From assembly GCA_028583685.1 (NCBI GenBank), contig JAMXIF010001183.1, positions 10,841,873-10,905,872 of the forward strand: DNA of 64,000 nucleotides, read 5' to 3'. How positions within the stretch are numbered: the stretch's first letter is position 1; each line of letters opens with the position of its first letter. Shown here in pieces: positions 1 through 9,745 of this stretch. The position numbers and the translations under genes were made by a program. The DNA is from Petaurus breviceps papuanus. Lineage: Eukaryota; Chordata; Mammalia; Diprotodontia; Petauridae. Below the pieces are notes generated by a model, which searched no databases, had not been told where the DNA came from, and was given only the letters and a program-made list of their open reading frames with translations.

Positions 1-47
<47 letters not shown>

Positions 48-96
48 GAAGGAAGGAAGGAAGGAAGAAGAAAGAAAGAGAGAAAGAGAGAAAGAG

Positions 97-154
<58 letters not shown>
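1..154. repeat. GAAA/GGAA tetranucleotide microsatellite
   Basis: A purine-only run of GAAA units with an interior GGAA and GAGA patch, cut by the left window edge. All purine on the plus strand. Confidence 0.95.
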
Positions 155-155
<1 letters not shown>

Positions 156-199
156 CAATATGCCTAAAGAAGAGGTAATCTTAATTGTTACTCCTGGGG

Positions 200-287
200 A
201 GATCATGTGATACTAATGAATAAAGAGTTGGTCTTGGCACCAGGAAGACCCAAGTTCAAGTCCCTACCTCTGACTTACTTGTCCTGT
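200..287 (+). mobile_element. tRNA-derived SINE head fragment
   Basis: Holds the tRNA-related signature GAAGACCCAAGTTCAAGTCC (B-box-like) followed by a CTCTGACTTACTTG segment, the pattern shared by Mar-1/MIR type SINEs. The 3' part is missing, replaced by the RTE-type tail that follows on the other strand. Confidence 0.55.
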
Positions 288-365
288 GGCTCTATTGCTG
301 TTCAGTTGTTTTTCAGTTGAGTCCAACTCTTTGTGGCCCCATTTGGGGTTTTCTTGGCACAGATA
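288..365 (-). mobile_element. RTE-SINE tail fragment
   Basis: GTTCAGTTG, then CCAACTCTTTGTGGCCCCAT, then GGGGTTTTCTTGGCA: the BovB/RTE-like tail of the RTE-mobilised SINE, antisense, without its tRNA-related part. Confidence 0.65.
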
Positions 366-374
366 TTTTCAATA

Positions 375-538
375 CTTAGAACACTGTCCTCGTTGCCCTC
401 TCTGCCTATCAAACTTATGTCCATTCTCAAAAATCCAATTCAGTTATATATTCCATAAAGACTTCACTAATCCCCTGAACCTCACACAGCTCTTAGTTTT
501 ACTCACTACTAATGTACTTTATCTATCTATCTACCTAC

Positions 539-598
<60 letters not shown>

Positions 599-768
599 AT
601 ATCTATCTATATATCTTATCTGTATTTTAGTTATTTGTACTTGGATTTTCACTCTAAAGACTATAAGTTCCATGGGATCAGAACCAGAACAAATCTAAAA
701 TTTTCATCCTCAGCAGCATCTATATATAAAATGAACCTAAATAAATTTTTGTTGAATGAATTTATTTT
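375..768 (+). mobile_element. L2 LINE 3' end
   Basis: Contains an L2-like 3' region (CCTCGTTGCCCTCTCTGCC; ACTATAAGTTCCATGGGATC, the diverged form of the usual gene-end text) and ends with AATAAATTTTTGTTGAATGAA, the L2 tail. A TATC microsatellite sits inside it. Old, diverged, noncoding here. Confidence 0.6.
519..614. repeat. TATC (GATA) microsatellite
   Basis: About 22 units of TATC with a few interruptions near both ends, inside an L2 tail. The long Ile/Tyr/Leu/Ser reading frames here are artefacts of the array. Confidence 0.95.
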
Positions 769-1224
769 CTAAAATATGCTAAATAAAATATAAAAGGCAT
801 TAGTCATAATATAGTCATTTTCTATATCACTAACAATTCTATCATTCTCTTGATCATGTCCCAAATTCATTTGCATTCTCATTTAACTACTGCTCCTTTG
901 TAAATACTGTTATTTCTTTCTCTAAAATCTCTTCCAAATCAGCACGCTTCCTAGGTGCCAGGAAACCTGTCCAATTACCAGCTGTAACCTTCTTAGTTTA
1001 CTAGCCTACTTCCAATCTAACCCAAATGTCAAAGTCAATATTACTCTTTCCTCTTACTATGAATCTCCCTGAATACCAATCCTTCCTATTTTACACAAAA
1101 TTGAAATACTCTGGAATCTTTGTATAATGCCCAAGACTCAGAAAAAGGGTCTACCATTTAAATAGATAAGATCACTATATAATATAATAAACAAAATAAA
1201 AGACGATATTATTAGAAAATGGCA

Positions 1225-1435
1225 ATATGATGTGATGGGCAGACCTAAGAAGACTTAAGTTTTTAAGTCTTGTCTCTGATACATACTAGCTCATGATCAA
1301 GTCATACTGTACTAGCTCTGTACCCCAGGTAACTCTATAAGACTATAAAATACCTCCAAATTACTGATTTGTATTCAGGAGAGAGTTTCCACATTGGCAG
1401 CTCCCTACACTGATGAAATCATAGGTCCAGAGCAA
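1225..1435 (+). mobile_element. CORE-type SINE with GAAATCATAGGTCC tail
   Basis: A tRNA-like head (AGACTTAAGTTTTTAAGTC, TACTAGCTCATGATCAAGTC), then ACTATAAAAT and an end TGATGAAATCATAGGTCC. The same tail recurs at 16275-16380, 58980-59090 and, inverted, 9610-9745. Family name not assigned with certainty. Confidence 0.6.
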
Positions 1436-1459
1436 CAGTATTAAAACAAAATAATGGAT

Positions 1460-1905
1460 CTCTTTTGGCATTTAATTTCTATTTTTTCTTCCCTTCCCAA
1501 TCCACCCCAACCCTAGAAATGGCTACCATGAGACACAAATAGGTATATATATGTAAAGTTATTCTATACATACTTCTATTTCTCAATTCTTTCTCTGGAT
1601 ATAGACAGCATCTTTCTTCATATGTCCTTTATTTTTAATTTGTGTATTTATAATAGTCAAAATTACTTAGTTGCTCAAAGTCGTTCTTAAAACAATATTG
1701 CTGTTATTATATCTTGGTTCTGTTCACTTTGGTCTTCATCATTTCATGCAAGTCTTTCCATGTCTTTCTAACATCACTGAGCTCATGATTTATTGCTCAG
1801 TAGTATTCCACCACAACAATATACCACAACTTGTTCAGTCATTCCCCAACTTATGAGGATCCCCACAATTTCCAGTTCTTTGTCACCACAAACATCCCAT
1901 TCACA
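1460..1905 (-). mobile_element. L1 LINE 3' end, antisense
   Basis: Plus-strand text such as CAGTAGTATTCCACCACAAC, TATACCACAACTTGTTCAGT and CAATTTCCAGTTCTTTG is the reverse complement of the marsupial L1 ORF2 end and 3' UTR (the CAAGTTGTGGTATA region). It is 5' truncated at about 1905. Confidence 0.75.
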
Positions 1906-2800
1906 TTCAAAATTATAATTACTATTCATGAATTTTCCTCCACCTTATTTTTCCTCACTATTTTCTTCCTCAGTCTTTCTTTTTACCCTATCCCTGTTAC
2001 CTTAGCTTTTCACTGCACCTCCCTACCCCTCACTTCACTCACCCTTCCAAGAATCTCCCATCCCTTCCCTCACTCTCCCAAATCCCAATCCACACACCCA
2101 TCTAAAAGTATCATCCCCATCTTCCTACATGATCAGAAAACTTCTACACCCTTCCAGATGTATTCATTGTTTTCTCTTCAACCCAGATGAGAGTAAGTTT
2201 CCAACACTACCAGCCCTCCACCAACCTTCTTCCTCTGTAGCAGTTCTTCCTTTCACACCTAATTCAATTGCACCCTTTTACCTTTTCATACCTAATTTTG
2301 TTTTTTCAGAATCACTCAATCATATATAGCTCAAAACCCCAAACTTTCTTTCAAACTGCCTTAGTAATGATGACAGTTTTAAGAATACTGATATTTTCAT
2401 ATTAATAAGTAAACAGTTTGACCTTAAAAAGTACCTTATAGTTAGTTTTTAATGTTTTCTTTATTTTTCTTCTGGATATTTTATATAAAATTTTCAATTG
2501 AGTTCTGGTCTTTTTATTATGAATACCTGAAAGTCTTTCAGTTCATCAAATGACCATTTTGTTTTTTTCATTCAGGATTATACTTAATTTTACTGGGTAA
2601 ATTATTCTTGGATGCAATCCCAGCTCTTTATTATTTAATCAAAATATCATGTTTCAAGACCTATGGTCTTTTAGAATAGAAACTGCTAGGTTTTGTGAAA
2701 TCCTGACTGTATTTCCACAATATTTAAATTGGCTTTTTTCTCTTGTTACTTGCAATATTTTATCTACTCCTGCCTCTAGTCATGGTCCAAGGAGGAGAAG
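1906..2800. other. pyrimidine-rich unassigned stretch, probably old repeat
   Basis: Left part (to about 2240) is C/T-rich. The right part (ACTGGGTAAATTATTCTTGG, ACTGTATTTCCACAATATTT) resembles a dispersed marsupial repeat I have seen but cannot name with confidence; an antisense LINE 5' part is possible. No gene seen. Confidence 0.35.
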
Positions 2801-2925
2801 TGAATTTCATAAAAGGCAGCTTGAAGTGGAGGGACCTAAAGTTATTACTATGGACGACAATATTTTGTGTAAGTTACCAATCTGAATCATTTTAGCAATG
2901 AAATAAATATTTCTGATACTGTAAA

Positions 2926-3135
2926 AAGGAAAAGGGGGAAGGGGGAAAGAGAGGAGGAAAAGAGGGGTGAAGAGAAGAAGGGAATGGCTGGGCACTAAAT
3001 GCAGTGAGTTGGTCATCTGCATCTCAAAGATGATGAAAGTAAGCTGAAAGGGGAGGAAGTGGGGAGGGAAAGGAAAATGAGGAAAAGAGGAGGGAAGGAA
3101 AGAGGAAGAATGGAGAGGGAAAGGCAGACAGAAGG
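2926..3135. repeat. purine-rich (GGGAAA/GGAGGAA) tract
   Basis: Two long G/A runs (about 2926-2985 and 3043-3125) flank a short non-repetitive 58-bp segment at 2982-3039. The reverse frames through it, rich in Ser/Phe/Pro/Leu, are low-complexity artefacts. Confidence 0.7.
2982..3039 (+). repeat. 58-bp duplicated segment, copy A
   Basis: Begins GAATGGCTGGGCACTAAAT and ends GATGATGAAAG. About 82% identical by eye (47 of 57 aligned bases, one gap) to copy B at 3981-4037, same orientation. Function unknown. Confidence 0.75.
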
Positions 3136-3481
3136 CAACAGCCTTGTGTTTACCATGTTTAAGGTTAGTTCTCTGAAAATTTGATAGAAAGTCCCGTGTC
3201 TCTGCACTGAATGAATCAATGTTATGTCCAAACAATTCAAAACACCGTTAAATACTTACCATTATGGTACTTTATAATTCAACAGGACTTTTAGTTAGGC
3301 TGAATTATTTTTTTTTAAAGTAGAAGAGGAGGCACAATGTTTCACCACTCTAGAAAAGATGAATAAAATTGAATGAATTACCCTCTAAACAGTCAAGGAG
3401 TTGATTTAGGAATTGATTTAGAGTAAGAATCACAAAGGTGAAGTCTAAATACTTTTACTTTAATCATAGCAAAATCAGGCT

Positions 3482-3522
3482 GTGTGTGTGTTAGTGTGTG
3501 TGTGTATGTGTGTGTGTGTGTG
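3482..3522. repeat. TG dinucleotide microsatellite
   Basis: Interrupted (TG)n of about 40 bases with TTAG and TATG breaks. Confidence 0.9.
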
Positions 3523-3529
3523 CTGTAAC

Positions 3530-3980
3530 TCAGCATTCCTTAATAAATATAGCCATTCACTGCTGGGTTACCATGGCAGCACTGTTTGTCAGTACCCTCG
3601 TCATCATACCTGCATTTAGAGGATCTCGTCATTTCCCCATATCTTCATGACTTATTTGAGTACAATCCATGCTGTGAATCATTCTGAACATCAGACAGGG
3701 GTCTGTTTCCTAATCTCCTGACATTTATTGATAATGGGCAAATCTACGGGGCTCTGGAACACACAGCCAGCACACAGAAATGCTCCCAAGGCTACAATAG
3801 GAATTGGCGAATCAAGTCCTTGTCCTAAATTGCTTCTGAAGAAGGGAATTTGTCCTGATTAACATGCAAAACTCAGCCTTCTTTTTCTTTTCATTATATG
3901 GGAGGGTTGTTTAGAAAGCTAAATTAGTCAAAAAGAGACAACCCTTTGTTCCCTTGGTGACAACCTAAGCATTCATTTCA
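3530..3980. other. repeat-free block, candidate conserved noncoding element
   Basis: No recognised repeat. Balanced composition. Holds an octamer-like ATGCAAAACT (about 3862) and an inverted SOX/TCF-like site (CCTTTGTTCC, about 3941). Conservation is inferred from composition only; no alignment was possible. Confidence 0.3.
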
Positions 3981-4037
3981 GAATGGCGAGCACCCAATAC
4001 AGTGAATTGGTCTCCTGCACCTCAATGGTGATGAAAG
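3981..4037 (+). repeat. 58-bp duplicated segment, copy B
   Basis: Begins GAATGGCGAGCACCCAATAC and ends GGTGATGAAAG. Partner of 2982-3039. Sequence beyond both ends is unrelated between the copies. Confidence 0.75.
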
Positions 4038-4584
4038 CAATAACACTGTAAATCACAATAGAGGATTATCTCAAAATTGGGCAGGGCTGGGGAGCAGGAC
4101 AAGGCAGAAAGCAGTCTTTTTTTGGCATGGAAAAGAACCCTCAATTACAACTGGAAGATATTTATACTATTATATTCTCTTTCATCAAAGATATGAAATT
4201 CACATTGTTAATTTTTGACTTGTTAGTTTTTCATTATTTAATATACCTGAATAAATAAATCTGTCTTCCGAATCACTGATTCTCTCTGGAGAATCAAAAT
4301 TGATTGGGAGGAGAAAGAAAAATTGCCGAAGGGGGAAAATAGCTTTGTCTCTAAAATAAATTAGACTCGATGATCTCTAAGGGATAGCTAGCTTCCAATT
4401 TTAATATTCTGTGGTTCTAAGAAATTATTCAAGAGAACCACTTCCTTTGACTTTGTCAGTATCAGTCAAGTGCCTTCCAACTATACTATATTTTTTGTCT
4501 ATGTTATTTATCTTCCTTTCATATGGCTTATCAACATGATAAACAAGGAAAGAAGGAAAAATCTGGGGTCAAATACTACTATAG

Positions 4585-4695
4585 ATATACAAATGTGTGT
4601 ATATGATCCCATATATATAATATATATTTTATAAGCATATTATGTAACATATAATATAGTTATATAGTATACATTTATATTATATATTAATATTT
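4585..4695. repeat. AT-rich (TATATA) tract
   Basis: Nearly pure A/T with TATAT repeats and little else. Confidence 0.8.
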
Positions 4696-5764
4696 TTTAA
4701 CCATTGCAATTAATCTACAACAACCTTAGCAGTATTCTTCCCCTCTCCCCTGACATGAAGTATCTTGAAAGGGAAGTCCCAGCCTCACCTACCCCAAGGC
4801 AATATGATTAAGAGGGGGTGTTTCACATAAAAACTTAGAATGGTATTCAAAATTGCTACCAGGTCTCAACAATGATCCTAAGCCTGTAGCTTATGAGTCC
4901 CTATCTGATCCCACAAATAAAGTAAGAGATTGAGAACTTGCAAGGACATTCCGGGTCTGAGGAAAGATGTCCCCAAATAGCCTAAAGTCTAATTCTCAGT
5001 CTCCTAGATACTAGCTTTAAAATACCCAGAAAGTAAACAATAGAAGCTGCCTTTCCACCTGCCTCCCTGGCCTGGATTCAAGAGATCTCCTAGGGTGAGG
5101 ATTCCTAGCCAACCACTAGCTCATGTAGGGAATCCATGTAGCCCCTTTAAGGCAAATATACTTTTTACATGATAGCAAAAAAATATATACTTTAATAAGC
5201 AATTTGCTTTAAATACAATAAAACACATCATGATGTGACATTCTCTTAAGGAGAAAGTGGCACGCCCTTAAAGAAATACTTCAAAGGGAAGAATGATTTA
5301 ATATTAAAAACATACCAACTCAGGCCCAGGTGTAACAATGGAATAGCATTCTCTATTGAAACAAGGGGCACAAAGGGTTGGGTGGAGATCATGACCTTTG
5401 ATATAAATATAATCCTACTGTGACCCAGATGTATGTCTAGGGTACTGTGGAAGCTGACAGCAGGAAGGTCTCAGGAGCATATTAGTGCTGTTAGAGGGTG
5501 GTCCTTGGTCTCCCTTGATCACTGACTGACCATTCAAGATACTCTGCTCCTATGGGACTTTCTAGATTCTCTTCACTCCACTCCCACTCATGTACTCTGT
5601 GTCCCACATAAAATGGACTACTCCATATCCCAAGCTCAATGTTCCTTCTCGTACCTCCATGCACTTGCCCAAACTGTCCCAATAGATGGAAAGCATTTTT
5701 TTTATTTCTGCCTCTTAAAATCCTTATCTTCTGTTCAGACTCAGTTTTCATTTAGCTAATGTAA
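4696..5764. other. no gene or repeat recognised
   Basis: About 1.07 kb of mixed sequence. The short reading frame on the minus strand at 5491-5751 has no recognisable motif and I do not call it a gene. Confidence 0.5.
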
Positions 5765-6430
5765 CATGAAGGAAAAGGAAAAAGCATTTTGTAAGTACCT
5801 ACTATGTACTAAGTCCCTTAATAAATATAGTATCTCATTGGCTCCTTACAACAACCCTGAGAGGTGTGTGCTGTGATTATCCCCATTTTATAGTAAAGAA
5901 AACTGAGGTAACAATAATAATAATATTTACATAGCATTTGCTATGTTCCAGAAACTGTTAAGCTTTTTTCAATTATTAACTCATTTGATCCCTACAACAA
6001 CCTACAAGAAAGGTAGGTACTATTATTATCCTCATTATACAGATGAGGAAATGATCTCAAGGGGTGGCTAGGTGGCGCAGTGAATAGAGCACTGGCCCTG
6101 GAGTCGGGAGGACCTGAGTTCAAATCCAGCCTCAGACAGTTAAAACTTACTAGTTGTGTGACCTTGGATAAGTCACTTAGCCCCAATGGACCTACCTTCC
6201 CCCATACAAAAAAAAGAAAAAAACGATCTGATATGATCATCATAACAACTCTATGACATAGCTACTGTTATTATGCCCATTTTATAGTTGAAAAAACTGA
6301 ACTAAATGGAGACCAAGTAACTTTCCCAGGGTCCCACAGCTAGTAAATGTCTGAGGTTGGATTTGAACTCATATCTGCCAGACTCCAAGACTAGAATTCT
6401 ATCTAATGTGTCAGCTAGCTGACTCTCAGG
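5765..6430 (-). mobile_element. cluster of three partial Ther-1/MIR CORE-SINEs, antisense
   Basis: Three pieces in one orientation: 5770-5910 (CCTACTATGTACTAAGTCCC to GAAAACTGAGGT), 5911-6058 (a new start AATATTTACATAGCATTTG to ACAGATGAGGAAATGATCT) and 6230-6427 (CATAACAACTCTATGACATA to CAGCTAGCTGA). Each carries the antisense CORE text CCCATTTTATAG/GATGAGGAAACTGAGG or CACAGCTAGTAA. A WSINE1-like copy splits pieces two and three. Confidence 0.75.
6061..6222 (+). mobile_element. tRNA-derived SINE (WSINE1-like)
   Basis: Full-length: head GGGGTGGCTAGGTGGCGCAG with A-box, B-box-like GAGTTCAAATCC, body GTGTGACCTTGGATAAGTCA, A-rich tail. Flanking AAATGATCT / AAACGATCT is a target-site duplication in the Ther-1 copy it entered. 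Confidence 0.92.
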
Positions 6431-6725
6431 AAGACCTGAGTTCAAATATAGTCTTAAGATACTTAGTGTGTGTGTGAATCTGGATGTCACTAATAAACAT
6501 ATCAAATAACAGCCTGTGATATTTAAATATCTGATATTTTATTAACACTCCCCAGAACCAAGCACGGTATGCTGGTACGTAGCATAATGGTTAACTAATA
6601 TTTCCAGGCGATGGACACGTATTTAATACATTCACTCAGAAATCAACATGTGCCTAAGAATTTGTCACAGCACAGTGGTCTCAAATCAAATTCCACTGGA
6701 GTTCAAATATATGACTTAGCAATAA

Positions 6726-6975
6726 TTGTTGTTATTCAGTCTTTTCTGTCATGTCCAACACTTTGTGACCCCATTTAGGGTTTTCTTGGCAAAGACATTG
6801 GAGTGATTTGTCATTTCCTTCTCCAGTTCACTTTACAGATGAGGAAACTGAGGCACATAGGATTAAGTGACTTGCCCAGGGTCACACAGCCAGTAAGTTT
6901 CTGAGGCCACATTTGAACTCAGGTCTTCCTGACTCCAGGCTTGGTGCTCTAGGCACTGTATGACCTAGCTGGCCC
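6726..6975 (-). mobile_element. RTE-SINE (tRNA/CORE head, BovB-like tail), antisense
   Basis: Tail first on the plus strand (CTTTGTGACCCCATTTAGGG, GGCAAAGACATTGGAGTGAT, CATTTCCTTCTCCAG), then the CORE text ACAGATGAGGAAACTGAGGC, CACACAGCCAGTAAG and the head complement to TGACCTAGCTGGCCC. Near full length. Confidence 0.92.
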
Positions 6976-7172
6976 AGAAGTAAGTAATGAGGTCACATAA
7001 AGCTTGGAGGTAGTAGTTAAAGCTTATAGCATATGATACAATTTTATTTTTAGCACTTTACATAGTTCTATTTACATACTAATTCTGAATAAAATTTATT
7101 TTCTTAGATCAAAGTATAGGCAAAACAAAAGCATATTTTGTTACTTTGGACTAATTTGTTTAAAATTTGAGG

Positions 7173-7356
7173 TTTGGGCGGCTGGGTGGCGCAGTGAATA
7201 GATCACTGGCCCTGGAGTCAGGAGGACCCGAGTTCATATCCAGCCTCAGATACTTAACACTTACTAGCAGTGTGACCTTTGGTAAGTCACTTAACCCCAA
7301 TTGCCCTACCTTTCTCCCTCCAAAAAGCAAAACGGAAAAAAAAAACCACAAAAAAT
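7173..7356 (+). mobile_element. tRNA-derived SINE (WSINE1-like)
   Basis: Full-length copy with long A-rich tail. Perfect 11-bp target-site duplication AAAATTTGAGG at 7162-7172 and 7357-7367 shows a clean, relatively recent insertion. Confidence 0.95.
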
Positions 7357-7839
7357 AAAATTTGAGGGTTGTTTAAAACCAAAAAATGGCAAAAACGAAG
7401 AAAAAAATACAAGTCTACATAAAATATTTATGGTTTGAAGACAAAAACTCAGTTTCTTAGGTTGCCTAGAAATGTGACATTTTTACTGAAAGTCTTCTTA
7501 TCCTTAGAAAGAAATCAATGGCTACCACCTTCAGTGCTGCTTTTAAGTGTTCTTCCTTTGGGTTTCTTTCAATTTATTGTGCTTTATTTTCAAAAGGAAT
7601 TTTTCACACATATAAGCAATGCCAAATGGCATTATTATTCCCAATGCAAGGAGGTGAAAATGTTATCAACATATAGACACATTTAGGTAGGAATGTATGG
7701 CATAGAAGTCTGCCACGGGAGATGGAAAGTGCTTAGAAACATGTTCTAAAGGCATATTAATAGTGGATTCCTAAAAGAAAGTCAAGAACTGATCTGAATA
7801 GGCAAGGAATTCACTGACCAATTTAAGTTTTTAAAAGAT

Positions 7840-8135
7840 GTATGTATAGACACACACATGCACATATATAAGCACATATAATGTGTGTGCACATACACAT
7901 ATATGCATATTGTGTGTGTTTATACATATGTGTATATACATATATACTAGAGAAAGGGAGGGAGAGAGAGAAGGGGGATAGGGAGAGAGAGAAAGAGAAA
8001 GAGAGAGGGAGAGAGGGAGAGGGAAAGAGAGAGAAAGAGAGAGGGAGGGAGGGAGAGGGAGAGAAAGAGAGGGAGGGAGAGAGAAAGGGAGAGGAAGAGA
8101 AAGAGAGGGAGGGAGAGAGAAAGGGAGAGGGAGAA
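7840..8135. repeat. CA/TA repeat followed by long GA-rich purine tract
   Basis: 7840-7950 is CACA/TATG-rich. 7951-8135 is almost pure G/A (GAGA, GAGG, GGGA units). Glu/Arg/Lys/Gly and Ser/Leu/Pro reading frames through it are artefacts. Confidence 0.9.
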
Positions 8136-8304
8136 ACTAGGATTGGCTAGAAGACAGGCATAGCCCAGTAACAAAATTGTTAGTGCTTTAAAGTTGTCTA
8201 AGCATGTTACCTAATCTCATTTGATCCTTGGTGATAATTCTATAAGTCTAGTTTCAATATCCTCTCACAGAGACTATGGGTACTGTCTTTAAAAGGGAAG
8301 AGAA

Positions 8305-8790
8305 TATTAGAGAGTTTCACTGTGATGCGGAAAGAGTTAAGTGCCACGGCTGGGTGAAACTGTGTGAGACACAGAGAAAGGACCAAGAGAACTTCTTTTC
8401 AGAGAGATTTAAGTTAACTGTCAAAGAAATGGTTTGAGTTAACTTGTCAAGAAGGAAGAATCAGAAAGGGCATTTTGAGAGAACTGAATTGAACTCCATA
8501 AATGAACTCTGATCCCGTGAAGAGGAAATGCTAGAGAATCTATCCTAAAGTGAATCTTTGAAAGAGTTTAAATAAACTTCCTGGGAGAACAGGTCTGCAG
8601 AGGAGGCTGCAGTCACAGGTGATGGTTACAAGTGATGCCTCTGGCTGTGATCTTTCTCAGAGCTGATATATAGACTGTTGATATTTAAATATGCTTTTGT
8701 TTGTTGAGCTGAAATAAATTTTACAGCCAGAAATGACATTGCCTTTGAGACCAGTGGGGCTGGAAGAGGGATGGTTGGGTGTTGAGGAAT
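8305..8790 (+). mobile_element. LTR-like block, possible solo LTR (fossil)
   Basis: A compact, mildly GA-rich unit with ATATATAGACTG (TATA-like, about 8668) and GAAATAAATTTTAC (polyadenylation-like, about 8710) within 50-60 bases, as in short retroviral LTRs. No flanking internal region or terminal duplication was recognised, so class and exact ends are uncertain. Judged old. Confidence 0.3.
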
Positions 8791-9054
8791 AAAATCTCAC
8801 AGAAGAAGAGGTTTCTCTAGTTTATTTATAAACCGGGGTAGGAAACTCAGTTAACTGACTAATGAGAGAGATTGTGTATTTCTATTTGAGTCTAAGGTTT
8901 CAAGTGGAAGGGGGTTCAGGTTTGCCTCAGAGAGGAGTGAGGATGGGATGGGGGGAAGGGCAGGAATCCAGGAAGGGTTATCCAGTTTCTAGTAAGAACT
9001 GATCAATAGAGCAGAGGCAGAAGAAAGGAAGGGAGGAAGGAATCATTGATTAAC

Positions 9055-9120
9055 CAAAAAAAACGTGCCAGGTATTGTTCTAAGTGCTTTTTAAATATTA
9101 TCTCATTTCATAGGAAAGGG
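9055..9120 (-). mobile_element. Ther-1/MIR fragment, antisense
   Basis: CGTGCCAGGTATTGTTCTAA and TATTATCTCATTT are the antisense 3' CORE-SINE text. Short remnant. Confidence 0.5.
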
Positions 9121-9609
9121 AAAGCGTTTGCTGAGACCTGCTCCTGTTTCACCCTTAGGAAACCAGCTTGCTTCTGGGCAGCAGGTGGTATGGGGTGGAG
9201 ACAGGGGAAGGTTCCTGACTCCACATCAGTCACAAGGTCTAGGCTGGGGAAGGTTACTGATTTCAAATTATAAGACCCAGAAGATCTTTTAGGAACCCAA
9301 GTTACTAAAAGAACCATAAGATGTGGCAGTCAATGAGTGATCTTTGGAGAATTCAGGAGAACATAAATATTCCAGGTCTAGAGCACTACCTATATGCCTA
9401 TTTTCCCATTTTTGTAAAATCTTTATGAGAATAATCTACAAATGTATTGAAGGCATCCTTGATGAAGGTATGAGAAAAGAATTGGCAGACTTTTACCAAC
9501 CATATTCTATATAAATCCATGCCTTTAAAATCACACAATTAACTCTACAGAGAAAATAAAAGATCCCAATGTGCTCATCACTTTTTAATGTTTGTTTTAG
9601 TTTAGACAC

Positions 9610-9745
9610 ATAATTTCATTGGTGTAGGAAACTATAGGTATGAAGACTACCTCCACTGATGCATATTAGAAGCGTATCTATAATAGAGTTTTACAAAGCT
9701 GCCTGATGCACATAAACATTAAGTGAGAAGCCTATGATCATAAGT
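9610..9745 (-). mobile_element. SINE with GAAATCATAGGTCC-type tail, antisense
   Basis: AATTTCATTGGTGTAGGAAA, CCACTGATGCATATTAGAAG and AGTTTTACAAAGCTGCCT are the inverse of the tail seen at 16275-16380. Partial copy. Confidence 0.5.

Noticed and set aside
286-772. Open frames rich in Ile/Tyr/Leu/Ser across 512-630
   Set aside because: They read through a TATC microsatellite inside an L2 tail; no protein signal.
2251-2264. TTTCACACCTAATT resembles a T-box half site, tempting given the inferred TBXT neighbourhood
   Set aside because: A single half site in pyrimidine-rich, probably repeat-derived sequence has no weight by itself.
2807-3235. 142-residue minus-strand frame
   Set aside because: Ser/Phe/Pro/Leu-rich because it crosses a purine tract; no domain.
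6061-6140. tRNA gene-like A and B boxes (also in every SINE head)
   Set aside because: These are tRNA-derived SINE heads lacking a foldable full tRNA; they belong to dispersed repeats.
7881-8174. Frames rich in Glu/Arg/Lys (plus) and Ser/Leu/Pro (minus)
   Set aside because: Produced by a GA-rich simple repeat.
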